Assembly: GCA_031841125.1 (NCBI GenBank)
Contig: CM063109.1
Span: 24,089,321 to 24,153,320, forward strand
DNA: 64,000 nt
DNA from: Acanthococcus lagerstroemiae
Lineage: Eukaryota; Arthropoda; Insecta; Hemiptera; Eriococcidae
Direction: 5' to 3'
Shown here: positions 14,501-24,028 of the stretch, piece by piece
Layout of the letters: the number at the start of each line of letters is the position of its first letter
Position numbering within the stretch: position 1 is the stretch's first letter
Notes under the pieces: model-generated
Told to the model about the DNA's origin: nothing
What the model saw: the letters and a program-made list of their open reading frames with translations, nothing else
Database searches by the model: none
Position numbers and translations under genes: made by a program

Positions 14501-17500
14501 GTTCCTCCATGCATTAGACATACGAGCTTTTAGTTCTTTATCTTGTCTGTTTTCAAATGATAAGATTTGGCCTAGATATTTATATTCTGAGACACATTCG
14601 ATTTCGTGATTATCAACCAAAAATTTTGACGCTTCAACATCAGACATGTGTTTCGATTTTGAGAAATTAATTGACAGGCCAACTAATTTGCTCGCCGCAC
14701 TCAGCTCGTTGGCCATGGATTCTAGTTCATCTTTGCTCTCACTTACCAGAACAATATCATCAGCAGAACGGAGGTAATTTAATTTTTGCCCATTGACCGA
14801 AACATCCTTATTTTCCCAATTCAAATTTCAAAAAATCCCTTCCAGAACGCTACTGAATAAATACGGAGAAAGAGGGTCACCCTACTTCACTTCCTTACCT
14901 AACTTAAATTTATCCCCAGGAAGATACAGTTTTACGTAGGCCTCCGAGCTATCATAGAGCTTTTCTAGGATTTTGATAGTATCCGCATTGACCCCCTGGT
15001 CTCCTAAAGCTTTCCAGACAAATCTACGTGACATAGAGTCGAACGCCTTCTCAAAGTCAATGAACATGAAGTGCATAGCTAACTTGTATTCCCTAGCAAC
15101 TTCGATTAGTCTATTAAGCGTGAAAATGTGGTCAATAGTAGAATATCTTTTCCTAAAACCTGCTTATTCTTCAGGTTGGTGAGCATATCTAGCGTTCCAA
15201 AAATTCTGTTTTTCATTAGTTTTAAGAAAACTTTACAGACATTCGACGTTGAACTAATTAGCCTATAATTATTCAAGTCATTTTTCTCCTTTTTTTTTTA
15301 ATACAACAAGACAATTTCAGACACGTGCCATTGAGCCGGCGTGACCCCGGAGCCTAGAATTCCGTTAACCAGAGCTGTGAAAAAACTGAGTAATGGATTC
15401 AACTAAAACCTTGAGATACAAATGAAGAGGGCCAGGGTATTAGTCTTTTTCCAACACCAAAAACTTATAGATTGAATAGGTATTATCCTAAATAATCAGC
15501 TGCGGATCCCCCGGCAGGGCTCTCCCGCCGTCACCACCTGCCTGCGTCGCCACACGTACTAAGATGAGGAGGTGAGGGGTGAGTGAAAAGAAAGCGCGAT
15601 ACTCGAAAGGGTAGTTCACATGCGTCCCACCACACCATCCTAAATAATCAACTTTTCCTAAACACCTCCAAGTCATACTTAAGGAATCAGTTATGAAAAT
15701 CACATAGAAGAATCGTACTCGGCGACTTTTAAGACCCACAAACTGAACATTTCTCCGAAAGTAAAGACACCATACACAATTCAGAAGCTCAAGTAACCAA
15801 CAGGACACCCTATATACGAACGTCAATAAGATTAAATAACTGCCAGCAAGTAATAAGGCCTGCTGACTATACCCGGGCTGTGTTCACTGCTTTTTATTTG
15901 ACCGCGGCAAGAACAGGTGCTGAGAAAAAAAAAAAAAATTTCATGTTTCCAAATGTGTTGTACGATAGTGGTACACCCTGTATACAAGCTACAATGCAGC
16001 TAAATATAACCCCGAAATTAACATAAGAATGCAGATAATTGTTTTTAGTATTTTAATAGTGATAAGGATGACTGAGAGTGATGAACTACAGATAATTTAA
16101 ATGTGAAGACAACATAATGTAGACGTTGAAAGTTTAAAGATTAGCAAAATTTTTGATTCTACGCAAGAATTGTACTGGTTTTTTTTGTGGCAGATTTAGC
16201 CTGCTTTAAAGTGGTCAGCAATATGTTTTCAATACTACCCACAGGAAGCGAGATAGCGCCCAACTCCCAAATTTACACCGAGTCTCCCCTGTGGAGCCGT
16301 TAGCTCGCCTCAAATTTTCTAGGCATTTTCGGGGAATCGTCAGAGGTGTAAGGAACAGGGCCGTATCTAGATATGGCCACGCCCTTGGCAGGACTTGAAA
16401 TTTGCGCGCCCTCACACCGAGGGGTCCTGGAGTCCTTCCCAGGAAACTTTACAAAATTAAGGTGCAAAGTTGTAGGTTCAAAGCTTTATTTGTAAGAGAC
16501 ATTTACATAAAATGACTAGTAATGCACTAATCTAAAAATAATAAATTATTTTTCATGACCGGTTTTGCGCCCTTGGCGGGTGCCCATCTCGCCACCGCCT
16601 AGATACGGCCCTGGTAAGGAATAATTCAGCCAAGTTTCATCTCAGCGTCATGTTAGAATCCCTTGCATACCGGGTTAATTGGCCTACAGTAATGTCATGA
16701 TATCAGGTGGATATTTCTCGGGGCAAATAATTTCAGCAACGGGGAAAGAGTGATAATGGATCTTCTCTTCTGTCACCCGAAGGATGACAGAACCGGGTTG
16801 CCAGGGGGGCAAAACTAAATTGCTACGAGGCAACGCCTCTCCCCGTTCCCTGGCTGTATATCTATCGAATACTATTTATGACATCAGAAACCCAAAACGG
16901 CGATTAGTCTTTTTCATTTTGGGTAGAAAAAATACGAAGCAGCAAGCGAGTAAGAATTTCAAGGAAACTGGTCTGGTCCATGAAGAATCACAGGGTCATT
17001 ATCAAAAGAACTGATAAGAGCTGTGCCTTCCAACTCAAACTCGGTTGTAATCCTTCACTCCCTCTCAAGAAAATCACATGCACCATTGGAATTTACTCCT
17101 CCTAATACAAGAGGCTGGTCACGAGCCTGATAACCTCTCCAACTGAGGCTCAAACAGAAAAGCTTTTGCAGATCATTTCTTCCAGTGATGCATACAAACA
17201 TTTCTCACATTCATCATCTCTCCATCTTTGTCTACATAACTCCGGTAAATGTCAGTCCAGAATATGTAAATTTTCCAGACGACACGGGCGATTTTACGGC
17301 CAACGATGGACTCCAACTACGTTCAAATTTCCAATCGAACCCAAATTTCACTAATACGAATCCGGGGGCTGAAGCTTTGGCAAGGAGACAAGACTACTCA
17401 CCTCCCGCAGGCTTGGCAGGAAGTAAGTACATCAGGTATCTGCACAAATCCTCCTCCTCGATAAAAGAGCATCATATATGTATTTGATTATATCTCATTG

Positions 17501-19144
17501 ATGTCTCGTAGGTCAGTCGAGAACAGACTGGCGAGCGGCTGACCTTTTCGTGGACCCGGTAAAGTATGTCCTACCGACCGAAATCGATGTTGATCCCCTG
17601 TCTACATTTTACGCGTTTCCGGGTGAAGAAGCTCAAATGGTATTCAATGTCAGGAACAACAAAATAATACCGAGCATGTATTTCTTCGATTGTTTTTACG
17701 CGCAACAGCCGTGTTTTGTACGTCCGGGGCAGTAAGTACTTGAAGTTACTCCTTTGAAACGTTTGCAGCCGAACGATAAAACTGATATTTAGGGCGCTGA
17801 CTGAGTAACAAAATGTGTTCTACTGATAGCGACTTAATCACGTGATGTGCTAAGGAATTTTCTCATTGTTCAAAGAAAGTCAACATCGCAGATACACACA
17901 GAGGGGACACATCTCCCAAATAGTGGGAGAGTAGAACTAAAAGGTTTTAGAATTCGATTGGAAAAGGGGTCATCCGAGACCATTCATTATCAATCCCGTT
18001 TCAAACTAAAACTATCAGTTTTCCCCTCTTATTTGTCTTATGGGATTCTCTCCACAAACTTCTAGATCATTTGACAGAATGGCAAGAGTTGAACCTAGAA
18101 CACTGAACAGTCCATTTTAGAAAATCAACTTCCGTGTCTATTTTCAGAGTACATCTAGCGCCTCAGCAACGGGTAAAAGTATATGTGACAGTCAGAGCAG
18201 ACGGTTTAGAAGGGAGTTCGAATGTGGTGGCTTTGATCTCAGAGAGTGTAGAAATCACAGTGAAGAAAGTTCACGTGTACATAGGAAAACAAGTACGACT
18301 AACGATATTGCTAACCATTTCCAAGTGTTTCAAACAAATCGAGAAGGTACTTATGAAACTATTGTACTGAGTAGCGATCAGATAACAGGAAGCCGGACAT
18401 CGATTTCGAGTACAATGGAAATTGTGACGAAGCCAATACAGGAGGTACCTGCCATCGGAGAAGATGGAGTGCGAATGTAATTGCAAAGGATTATGAATCA
18501 GGTAATTTACAGAGAATCTAACTCGATAACTGCGAGTATCGAATAGAAATACAAATTCTTAAATTGAATTTATAGGGCTGCTGAATTTCTGGTCAGAGCC
18601 TATGGGATTAGTGTACACATCGGAATTTGTAGTCGGAACGAGAGACGCGGTGACGGCACGTTTCACTGCCAGCTGCTGCGATCCAAAAGTAGACATACTG
18701 GCGTCTGATTTACGAGGAAATACTCACAGAGTCACTCTAAACGTTGAGCATCGTAAGTGCAGACAAATTAAGATTTACTTTTGGATAAAAATGAACACCT
18801 ACTTCACTGCAAAACAGCGTGTCTCTTTCTTCAAAGAATTGGTTCTGATACTGAAACGAATAGGCAAAACCAAAAGATATTTTGCATGCACTATGGGTGT
18901 CTTATCCAGAACGCATAAACCCCTATTGGTATATCATGCTATGAGAACTTGTCACGTATCACTGCATAGGACTACAATCATTCAATCCGGTTAACTTTCC
19001 TTTTCAGAATATCTGTCAGCTATCGAAATAATAGCGATCGTGCTCGGTGCAGTTCTACTCATTTTAATCCTGATAGCGATCATCTATGGCATCATTCGAT
19101 GGAGACGGAGAAGGAATGAACGATTATTCCTAAGTAACTCATGA
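3109..19144 (+). CDS. VWA/hemicentin-like single-pass membrane protein, 3' part (partial gene, 8 exons)
   Basis: Exons: 3109-3273, 3531-3660, 17186-17422, 17512-17731, 18148-18292, 18375-18501, 18576-18752 and 19008-19144. All junctions are GT-AG and phases agree, giving 445 residues of C-terminal protein. The first exon reads like the end of a VWA domain (GRIFTYNTRLMDH). The second has a beta-rich segment (TSQIFMTLNGSVRKALL), as follows VWA in hemicentin-like proteins. Next come Ig-like sandwich segments (AFPGEEAQMVFNVRNN; VKVYVTVRADGLEGSSN), a short Cys-containing stretch (CDEANTGGTC) and FVVGTRDAVTARFTASCCDPK. A ~24-residue hydrophobic helix follows (IIAIVLGAVLLILILIAIIYG) and then a basic stop-transfer tail (RWRRRRNER) ending at TGA 19142. 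The protein is inferred to sit at the cell surface with a very short cytoplasmic tail. The 5' exons are not visible. Intron 3661-17185 is 13.5 kb of transposon-rich DNA. The exon 6 acceptor at 18375 has a poor pyrimidine tract but is the only one that keeps phase. The family assignment is by resemblance; that it is a real gene is much surer. Confidence 0.72.
3661..4830. other. Intron sequence, no recognised element
   Basis: Start of the large intron after the donor GTGAGT at 3661. I recognise no gene or transposon terminus here. Confidence 0.5.
5040..7075 (+). mobile_element. Degenerate RTE-type LINE (endonuclease plus start of RT), copy A
   Basis: Several frames must be followed because of stops and shifts. 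The endonuclease N-terminus is readable at 5080-5240 (LKIDIIGIAEVR-like, then FWTGEYRIMNTA). The endonuclease C-terminus is at 5810-6120 (RLIEFCKECKLVIGNTL; HQIDYIM; SDHNLVVMKYKF). The start of the RT domain is at 6663-7060 (EAGKAEGVDEMA; LYELICKLHTVGV; then QFGFRKGR). This order is that of APE-endonuclease/RT non-LTR elements annotated in insects as endonuclease-reverse transcriptase. The copy stops before the catalytic RT motif, is dead, and is split by a separate insertion at 5312-5642. Confidence 0.8.
5312..5642. mobile_element. MITE-like insertion inside the LINE
   Basis: A 14-bp terminal inverted repeat ATTGGGATTTAAAC begins at 5312 and its complement ends at 5642. A second inverted pair lies further in (GAGTGATCAT near 5380; GTGATCACTC near 5583). 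LINE-like coding resumes on both sides, so this ~331-bp piece is a later insertion. I found no clear target site duplication, so the superfamily is undecided. Confidence 0.55.
7080..8124. other. Intron sequence, no recognised element
   Basis: Mixed AT-rich DNA with short G/C runs near 7345-7375. I recognise no protein or terminus. It is still inside the 13.5-kb intron. Confidence 0.45.
8133..8332. mobile_element. hAT-type MITE, 200 bp
   Basis: The element starts CAGGCCTGATG and ends CCGACCCTG, and is flanked by perfect 8-bp direct repeats CTGGAAAA at 8125-8132 and 8333-8340. An 8-bp target duplication with CAGG...CCTG-like ends is the mark of hAT transposons. The inverted termini match only over the first few bases, and no transposase is encoded. 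Confidence 0.7.
8467..8524. repeat. A-run and (AAT)n microsatellite
   Basis: A poly-A run followed by about 14 units of ATA/AAT and then AACAATAAC. It is followed at 8526-8537 by a G-run. Confidence 0.9.
8540..11290. other. Intron sequence, mostly unrecognised
   Basis: No supported gene. An A/AATA-rich tract lies at 9465-9515. Open frames near 10079-10327 and 11025-11374 show no domain or splice support. Confidence 0.4.
11300..11745 (-). repeat. Dispersed repeat X, copy 1
   Basis: The reverse complement of this stretch aligns over about 400 bp with 15950-16700 on the + strand. Shared anchors include TTGTACGATA, CCCT.TATACAAGC.ACAATGC, TTTTAATAG, GGTAAGGATGA-like and TTTGA.TCTACGC. It encodes nothing recognisable. 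It begins exactly where the minus-strand LINE's ATCATCATC tail ends (about 11745), so the LINE probably inserted at its edge. Confidence 0.65.
11745..12380 (-). mobile_element. RTE-type LINE, 3' end, copy B
   Basis: The minus strand codes for the post-RT region in two overlapping frames: EFCCLGSRITKDGRSK, then AKLAFYQKSNLFKSKMN, ALYGCETWTIGEPEKRR and IEAFDMWCYRRI (11999-12361), then a frame-shifted distal part at 11733-11990. These are typical of RTE-like endonuclease-RT elements and of the same kind as copy A. The 3' tail reads ATCATCATCAAA on the minus strand. The element is 5'-truncated, with no RT catalytic core. Confidence 0.8.
12380..13020. other. Low-complexity AT-rich DNA
   Basis: Contains A-rich runs (12580-12700) and a (TTTA)n microsatellite at 12791-12830. 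No gene seen. Confidence 0.5.
13029..13250 (-). mobile_element. LINE C-terminal fragment (Jockey/CR1-like)
   Basis: A 73-codon minus-strand frame reads IEIVQNKIIKIIFNFHPRT, then TTQVYKITNLLNIRKLH. This matches the conserved region after the RT of Jockey/CR1-group LINEs, where the last RNA-positioned helices carry Q-x-K-x-x-R/K. Nothing upstream or downstream remains readable, so this is a short dead fragment. Confidence 0.6.
13260..14140. other. Intron sequence, no recognised element
   Basis: A + strand frame at 13307-13630 has no known domain. A C-run lies at 13352 and a G-run at 13773. Nothing further can be supported. Confidence 0.4.
14145..14250 (-). mobile_element. 3'-end fragment of truncated LINE family L
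   Basis: Matches the 3' terminus of the LINE copies at 25638-26794 and 33094-34164: GGTATGGTGGG, GGCGATGCACGCATGCCA, ACACCGCACCCCCG and CTACCCTTTCGAGTATCGCAT. It is in minus orientation. The target duplication is not clear. Confidence 0.65.
14495..15430 (-). mobile_element. Degenerate LINE reverse transcriptase fragment
   Basis: On the minus strand, from about 15430 downward, I read AQWHVSEIVLL, NDLNNYRLIS, FRKRYSTIDHIF, FIDFEKAFDSM (14882-15076) and LRSADDIVLVSESKDELE (14495-14824). These are RT motifs including the catalytic (F/Y)xDD region, here SADD with the aromatic residue lost, and the F-D-x-x-K-A-F-D block. Frame breaks and stops show it is dead. It is a different LINE from the RTE copies A and B. 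Confidence 0.8.
15499..15636 (+). mobile_element. Very short 5'-truncated copy of LINE family L with 14-bp target duplication
   Basis: This 138-bp insert is flanked by perfect direct repeats ATCCTAAATAATCA at 15485-15498 and 15637-15650. The insert matches the 3' end of family L: GGCAGGGCTCTCCCG, CACCTGCCTGCGTCG, GAGGAGGTGAGGGGTGAGTGA, then GATACTCGAAAGGGTAGTTC and the terminus CCCACCACACC. Target-primed reverse transcription explains the truncation and the 14-bp duplication. It fixes the family's exact 3' end. Confidence 0.85.
15950..16720 (+). repeat. Dispersed repeat X, copy 2 (interrupted by a MITE)
   Basis: Homologous, in opposite orientation, to 11300-11745. Similarity resumes after the MITE at 16622 (GCCAAGTTTCATCTCAGCG against GTCACGTTTCATCTTGGC), which shows the MITE is younger than the repeat. 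No coding capacity is visible. Confidence 0.6.
16356..16613. mobile_element. hAT-type MITE, 258 bp
   Basis: Terminal inverted repeats of about 16 bp start with CAGGGCCGTATCTAG at 16356, with the complement CTAGATACGGCCCTG ending at 16613. Perfect 8-bp target duplications GTAAGGAA sit at 16348-16355 and 16614-16621. Sub-terminal sequence is also inverted (GCCCTTGGC at both ends). This is diagnostic of a non-autonomous hAT element. It lies inside dispersed repeat X. Confidence 0.92.
16725..17185. other. End of the large intron
   Basis: Nothing recognised. It ends with the acceptor TTTCTTCCAG before the exon at 17186. Confidence 0.5.
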
Positions 19145-20437
19145 AGCACTTGACATTAATTTAACATGGTTATTAAAATTACTTAATTTACGATCTGAAA
19201 TCATATGATGTTTTATCAGAATGAATGGTTGTACCGTGCAAGACGGGTCAACAAATACACCCACAAGAAGATACATATACACGTAACATGTAAGATTTGA
19301 AATTGATAATCTACACTTTGAACGTTCATTACGTGTACTATCACGCTACAAGTTGATATCTAACTTTTTCACTGGTATAGTAATGGGTAAAAATAAATAT
19401 TTACTGAAATACTGTATTGATTTTCACAAATCTACTTTTGTTACACATCTAACATTCGAGCAGTCACCGTTTCATTACATCATACAGAAAGTGAAAATAA
19501 AACACGAGAGGAGGAAGCATTGCGGCACCAAAGCGGAATAATAAAATCTGACTTTTTCGTGAAGATTCATTGAAAAACGATTATATACGCTACATAGCAT
19601 GAATAGAATATATCAGGCTTAAAAATGTGAGTTCAAAGCAGAGTGTACAGGACAAGAGTACGTAGCTAAACCCAAGCCCACGTACGGGCATACCCGGTTA
19701 CAGAGGACAGGTACTCCTTAGTGGCTCGAATTCAACAATTCATACATTAATTAATGTACCTTCCAACACTACACTCACTGCAAATTAACCATTATAACTA
19801 AGGTGATCACTGACTCACCCGTGAGAGTTGACTCCGTTTTAGAAACAGGTACGATAAGGTTATTAGATAACATTGAATCCAATGGAAATCCGTAATCAGC
19901 AGTCTGCAGAAGCGAATTTTTAACAGGTTTCAGCGTAATTCTGTTGTCCATGGTAAAATCTAGCAGGCTCTGACACTAATTCATCGACTTAGAAAATGAC
20001 AGAGATAATTAAGAGTGTTCCGAATCAGAAACAAATTACGAACATTCTATAACCTGAAAATTTCCTGAACAGAAAACGTATGTAAATATTTCATAGATAG
20101 ACATATAATTCTGGATGGTATAATTTTTCGCCTGGTTTTAGATGCGACACTAACGCTCCATTGTGCTGTAATATGAACTATGAAGCAAACGGTTAAAAAT
20201 ATTTATCCAGTTTTATCCATCACGATCGATGCTCTTATTGATCGTTAACTAATGAACTGATAATATTTTTGAGTTCTGAGAAACTTGGTGACAGATCGTC
20301 GTGTTCCTTCAGCTATTATTTTTCAAATTAATGTGTTTTAAATTTCAAAATTTATTTGTTAATCACATCTGAACATCCAGTTAGCCTGTTTTCAGTTTGC
20401 GTTTGTAATTAAAGTTTCCAAAATTGTTCATTTCAAG
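19145..20437. other. Intergenic region between the membrane-protein gene and KLHL18
   Basis: Holds the 3'UTR of the upstream gene; candidate polyadenylation signals AATAAA lie near 19389 and 19494 and an ATAATAAAA near 19538. It also holds the promoter and 5'UTR of KLHL18. No clear TATA box was found. No transposon was recognised. Confidence 0.5.
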
Positions 20438-23326
20438 ATGCTTAGTGATCCGTTGGATGACGATTCCTTCACATCGGATTACTACGAAACAGATGCCAAG
20501 CAAATACCGTACAAAAATGCTATTAACACAGAATCCGAAGACTGTCTCGTGTTCCAGCAGCTGGATATGTTTTCTGAAGGTTTTCATATAATGGAAGAAA
20601 TTCGGAAACACGGAATCCTATGCGATGTCACTCTTATTGTAATACTCTAATTTCACTAGGCTATGACTTGACGATCTTTATTAAGGTCAGAGTGATGTTA
20701 TTTTTCGGTTATTGAATTTCAGGCTCATTCTCAGTCGTTCAGTGGTCATAGGATTGTATTAGCCGCCACAATTCCCTACTTTAGAGCGATGTTTTCCCAC
20801 GACATGGTTGAAAGTAAACAAAAAGAAATAATGATCAAAGGAATCGATGCCTCGTAAGGTTCTCCCATACTCCATAAGTTATTATTATAAGTAGCACTAT
20901 TAATGTATATTGATGGATTCCATGCAGAGCTTTGGAAGCGCTAGTGAATTTTGCATACACCGGTCGAGTCGCTATCAACACAGGTAACGTACAGTCATTA
21001 ATGTTTGGTGCCTCGTTTCTTCAGTTACCTAGAGTCAAGAATGCTTGCGCCGATTTTTTAAAGAAGAGGTATAGTAGACTTTCTAATTATATTCAAGATA
21101 TTCGCTTAGTGTACAGAAACACTGACTGAAATTTACGATCTGCAGATTCAATCCAAATAACGTTCTCGGCATTCGTAATTTTGCCGACACTTTGGGTTGC
21201 TCCCAACTAGTAGATGCTGCCGACAAATACATTCAACAATGTTTTCACGATGTCTCGTTATCTGATGAATTTTTGACCGTAACAGGAAGTGAGCTGATTG
21301 ATATTGTGAAAAAAGACGAATTACACGTGAATTCAGAAGAGCATGTTAGAAAATTTAGCATGATTTTTCTATCTTGATCGTAAATTGGCTGGTATGCTGA
21401 ATATCTGATGGTTGTAGGTTTACGAAGCCGTAATTCGTTGGGTTAAAAAAGACCCAGATGCGAGGAAGACTGTATTACCTCAATTGCTAGCTTGCGTGCG
21501 ATTACCACTACTTACTCCGCAGTATCTAGTGGACCTAGTCTCAAAAGATCAGTTGATCAAGTCGTCTCACGAATGCAGGTTTGGAAGTAATTTCATAAAT
21601 AGCTGGGTTCTACGTTGTATTATTGTGTATGTGACCGGACAAGTTTCATTTCAGAGATTTGTTGGACGAAGCCAGGGATTTTCATCTGATGCCGGAGAGA
21701 AGACCTCTGTTGCCAAGTTTTAAATCTCAGCCCCGGTGTTGTAACCATTTAGTTGGGCATATATTCGCTGTCGGTGGTTTGACCAAATCAGGTTAGCTGG
21801 TTCATTCAAAAACTATTTCACGTTGGTATATTGCACAAATAATAGATGAGTTTTAAGATGAGTTCCTCATGTTGACTCCTCGCCACGTTGAACTTGGGAG
21901 TGCAAATTGCATGACCAGTTCTGCCATAGTGTTGCTTTTAGTGTGTCAGTTCCTTTCTCATCATTGAAGTTTTGTGGAATGAAGAACACCGAGTTTTTCA
22001 GGTGACAGCCTGAGCACGGTTGAAGTGTATGATCCGATCACGGGCAAATGGAAAATGGCGGAAGCTATGAGTATGTTACGAAGTCGGGTCGGAGTAGCTG
22101 TTATGGACAATAAACTGTTCGCTGTCGGTGGATACAATGGATCAGAACGATTATCGACAGCTGAGGTTTTCAACCCCGTAAAACGAGTCTGGAGTCGGGT
22201 GTCTCCAATGCACTTCAATAGAAGGTGAAAACTTGGATCTCTACTCTGAATAATTTGAGTGACAAGAAAAGATTGTAACACTGTATAACACTGCTGTGTT
22301 ACAGCGCCGTTGGAGCTGCAGCTTTGAGCGGGCGGTTGTACGTTTGTGGAGGTTACGACGGTATTACGTCGCTGAATACAGTCGAATGTTACATTCCCGA
22401 AAGAGACGAGTGGAACATCATCACAAGCATGCAAAAGCACAGAAGTGCGGGAGGCGTTATTGCGTTCAGCAATCACGTGTACGCTCTGGGCGGTCACGAT
22501 GGACTTTCTATTTTTGACTCGGTCAGTTGGAGCTCGGGTGAATAGAATAATCGGTTTAGAAATCTGTCCAAGGTACCTCTTTCCTTTCACCAGGCGTAGT
22601 GTGAACCTCATACTCCGTCTCGAGTGGGACGCTGCGATGACGACAATGTACCTCTATAGTCGTCGATTTGAAGAAGGGTAACAGATTCAGCTGTCAAAAT
22701 GAAGAGCTACCCCGGCAGACGAATTTAAATGCCATGTCAGCTTATATGCAGTTCACAGCCGAAAGCTATGCTATCTCATTGAAAAATGCTCTCCGTGTGT
22801 GTTCAGTTTTCTGATATTTTGTTCTTTGAAAGCTAATGTAATGATCATTGTACTTGCCTACGTTTCAGGTTGAACGTTTCAATCCTAAAACGGGTATTTG
22901 GACTTCGGTGACACCGATGCTCACGAAACGATGTCGTCTTGGAGTTGCAGTGTTGAAAGGAAAACTGTACGTGTGCGGAGGGTACGACGGTGCTACCTTT
23001 TTACAAACGGTCGAGGTGTATGATCCAGCAGTTGATAAGTGAGTTATCTGCGCAATCAGTGTCGAGTATTCAGCTTGTGTCTATGGTTGACTAATCGTGT
23101 AATGATTCTCTGCAGGTGGGAATTTGTGGCCTCGATGAATGTGATGCGAAGTCGAGTCGCATTGGTTTCGAATATGGGCAAGCTGTGGGCCATCGGCGGT
23201 TACGACGGAGTCTCGAATCTCGCATCCGTTGAAGTCTATGATCCGCAGTCAAATTCGTGGTCTTTCGTGGCACCTATGTGTGCTCACGAAGGTGGAGTAG
23301 GCGCTGGTGTTATACCGTTAGCGTAA
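20438..23326 (+). CDS. KLHL18: Kelch-like protein 18 (BTB-BACK-Kelch, Cul3 adaptor)
   Basis: Ten exons: 20438-20638, 20723-20853, 20928-21068, 21146-21344, 21418-21578, 21655-21791, 22002-22224, 22305-22521, 22869-23038 and 23116-23326. All phases agree and give 596 residues (vertebrate KLHL18 has about 574). The BTB domain spans roughly residues 45-155 ([35 protein letters not shown]) and BACK roughly 160-265 ([22 protein letters not shown]). The linker [12 protein letters not shown] and six kelch blades follow (repeated GGYDG/GGYNG/GGHDG and E-V-Y-D-P), ending [16 protein letters not shown]. The order and linker fit KLHL18 better than other KLHL proteins. Family role: substrate adaptor for Cullin-3 ubiquitin ligases, dimerising through BTB, in the cytoplasm. 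ATG 20438 is the first in-frame start; it adds about 20 acidic residues before the conserved core. Most introns are 73-84 bp; 21792-22001 and 22522-22868 are longer. I saw no AATAAA within 700 bp of the stop. Confidence 0.96.
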
Positions 23327-24028
23327 ATCTTGATGTTGATCACCATGTAACCGGGGTAGTGTTTCACATTTTCCGTCCTGTGTGTAACTGAACAAATCAA
23401 AATAGATCTAAGGAATTTTCGAATATTAGGGCATTGATCTCAGAATGATGATTTTGTTCTTCTTTGTTACCGTTTCTATTTATGTTTTCTACAATTCGCA
23501 TGTCTGTTAGATCTTCTAGTCTGTCATATTTGATGCATTTCTTATGGCTGCCATTTCTTTTTACATGTTTTTTAAGTTCTTTTATGTTGACGTGCGGTAT
23601 ACAAGTGAATTTGTTTTGTTATTAATGGTACGAATTAAGCGCACAGCGAAGTAAACTTCCAGATTTATATTTTGCTAGCTAGTTTTGTTTTCTGACTGAT
23701 TTCTTTCTAAAATATCTAAATATTCGTATTTAAAAATGTAGCTCTTCTGATGTGGAATTGAATTCTATATTTTATTCTTTGTGGAATACGCACATATATT
23801 AAGTTTTGTGATAAGTTTTATTCTAACAATGAGAGTTGGCCGTTTATGTTTTAAGTTGGGTTTAAGTGAAACTATTCTAAGTAGGCGAAATATAATCGAA
23901 TTATTTAATCTTGACATTCAGTTTAGAACGATGTCACTGTTGGCATTCCAATATTTTCTTCGCACTCGGAAATTAAAATTAGTCATGTGTATAGCATTGA
24001 TGCAGAATTACTGATAGCAGTGGTGTAC
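23327..24028 (+). other. Probable KLHL18 3'UTR and intergenic DNA
   Basis: T-rich sequence without recognised features. It ends where a minus-strand transposon-like gene begins. No canonical AATAAA was seen. Confidence 0.4.

Noticed and set aside
21961..22611. 216-codon minus-strand ORF
   Set aside because: It lies antisense over KLHL18 kelch exons and their introns and is a shadow frame.
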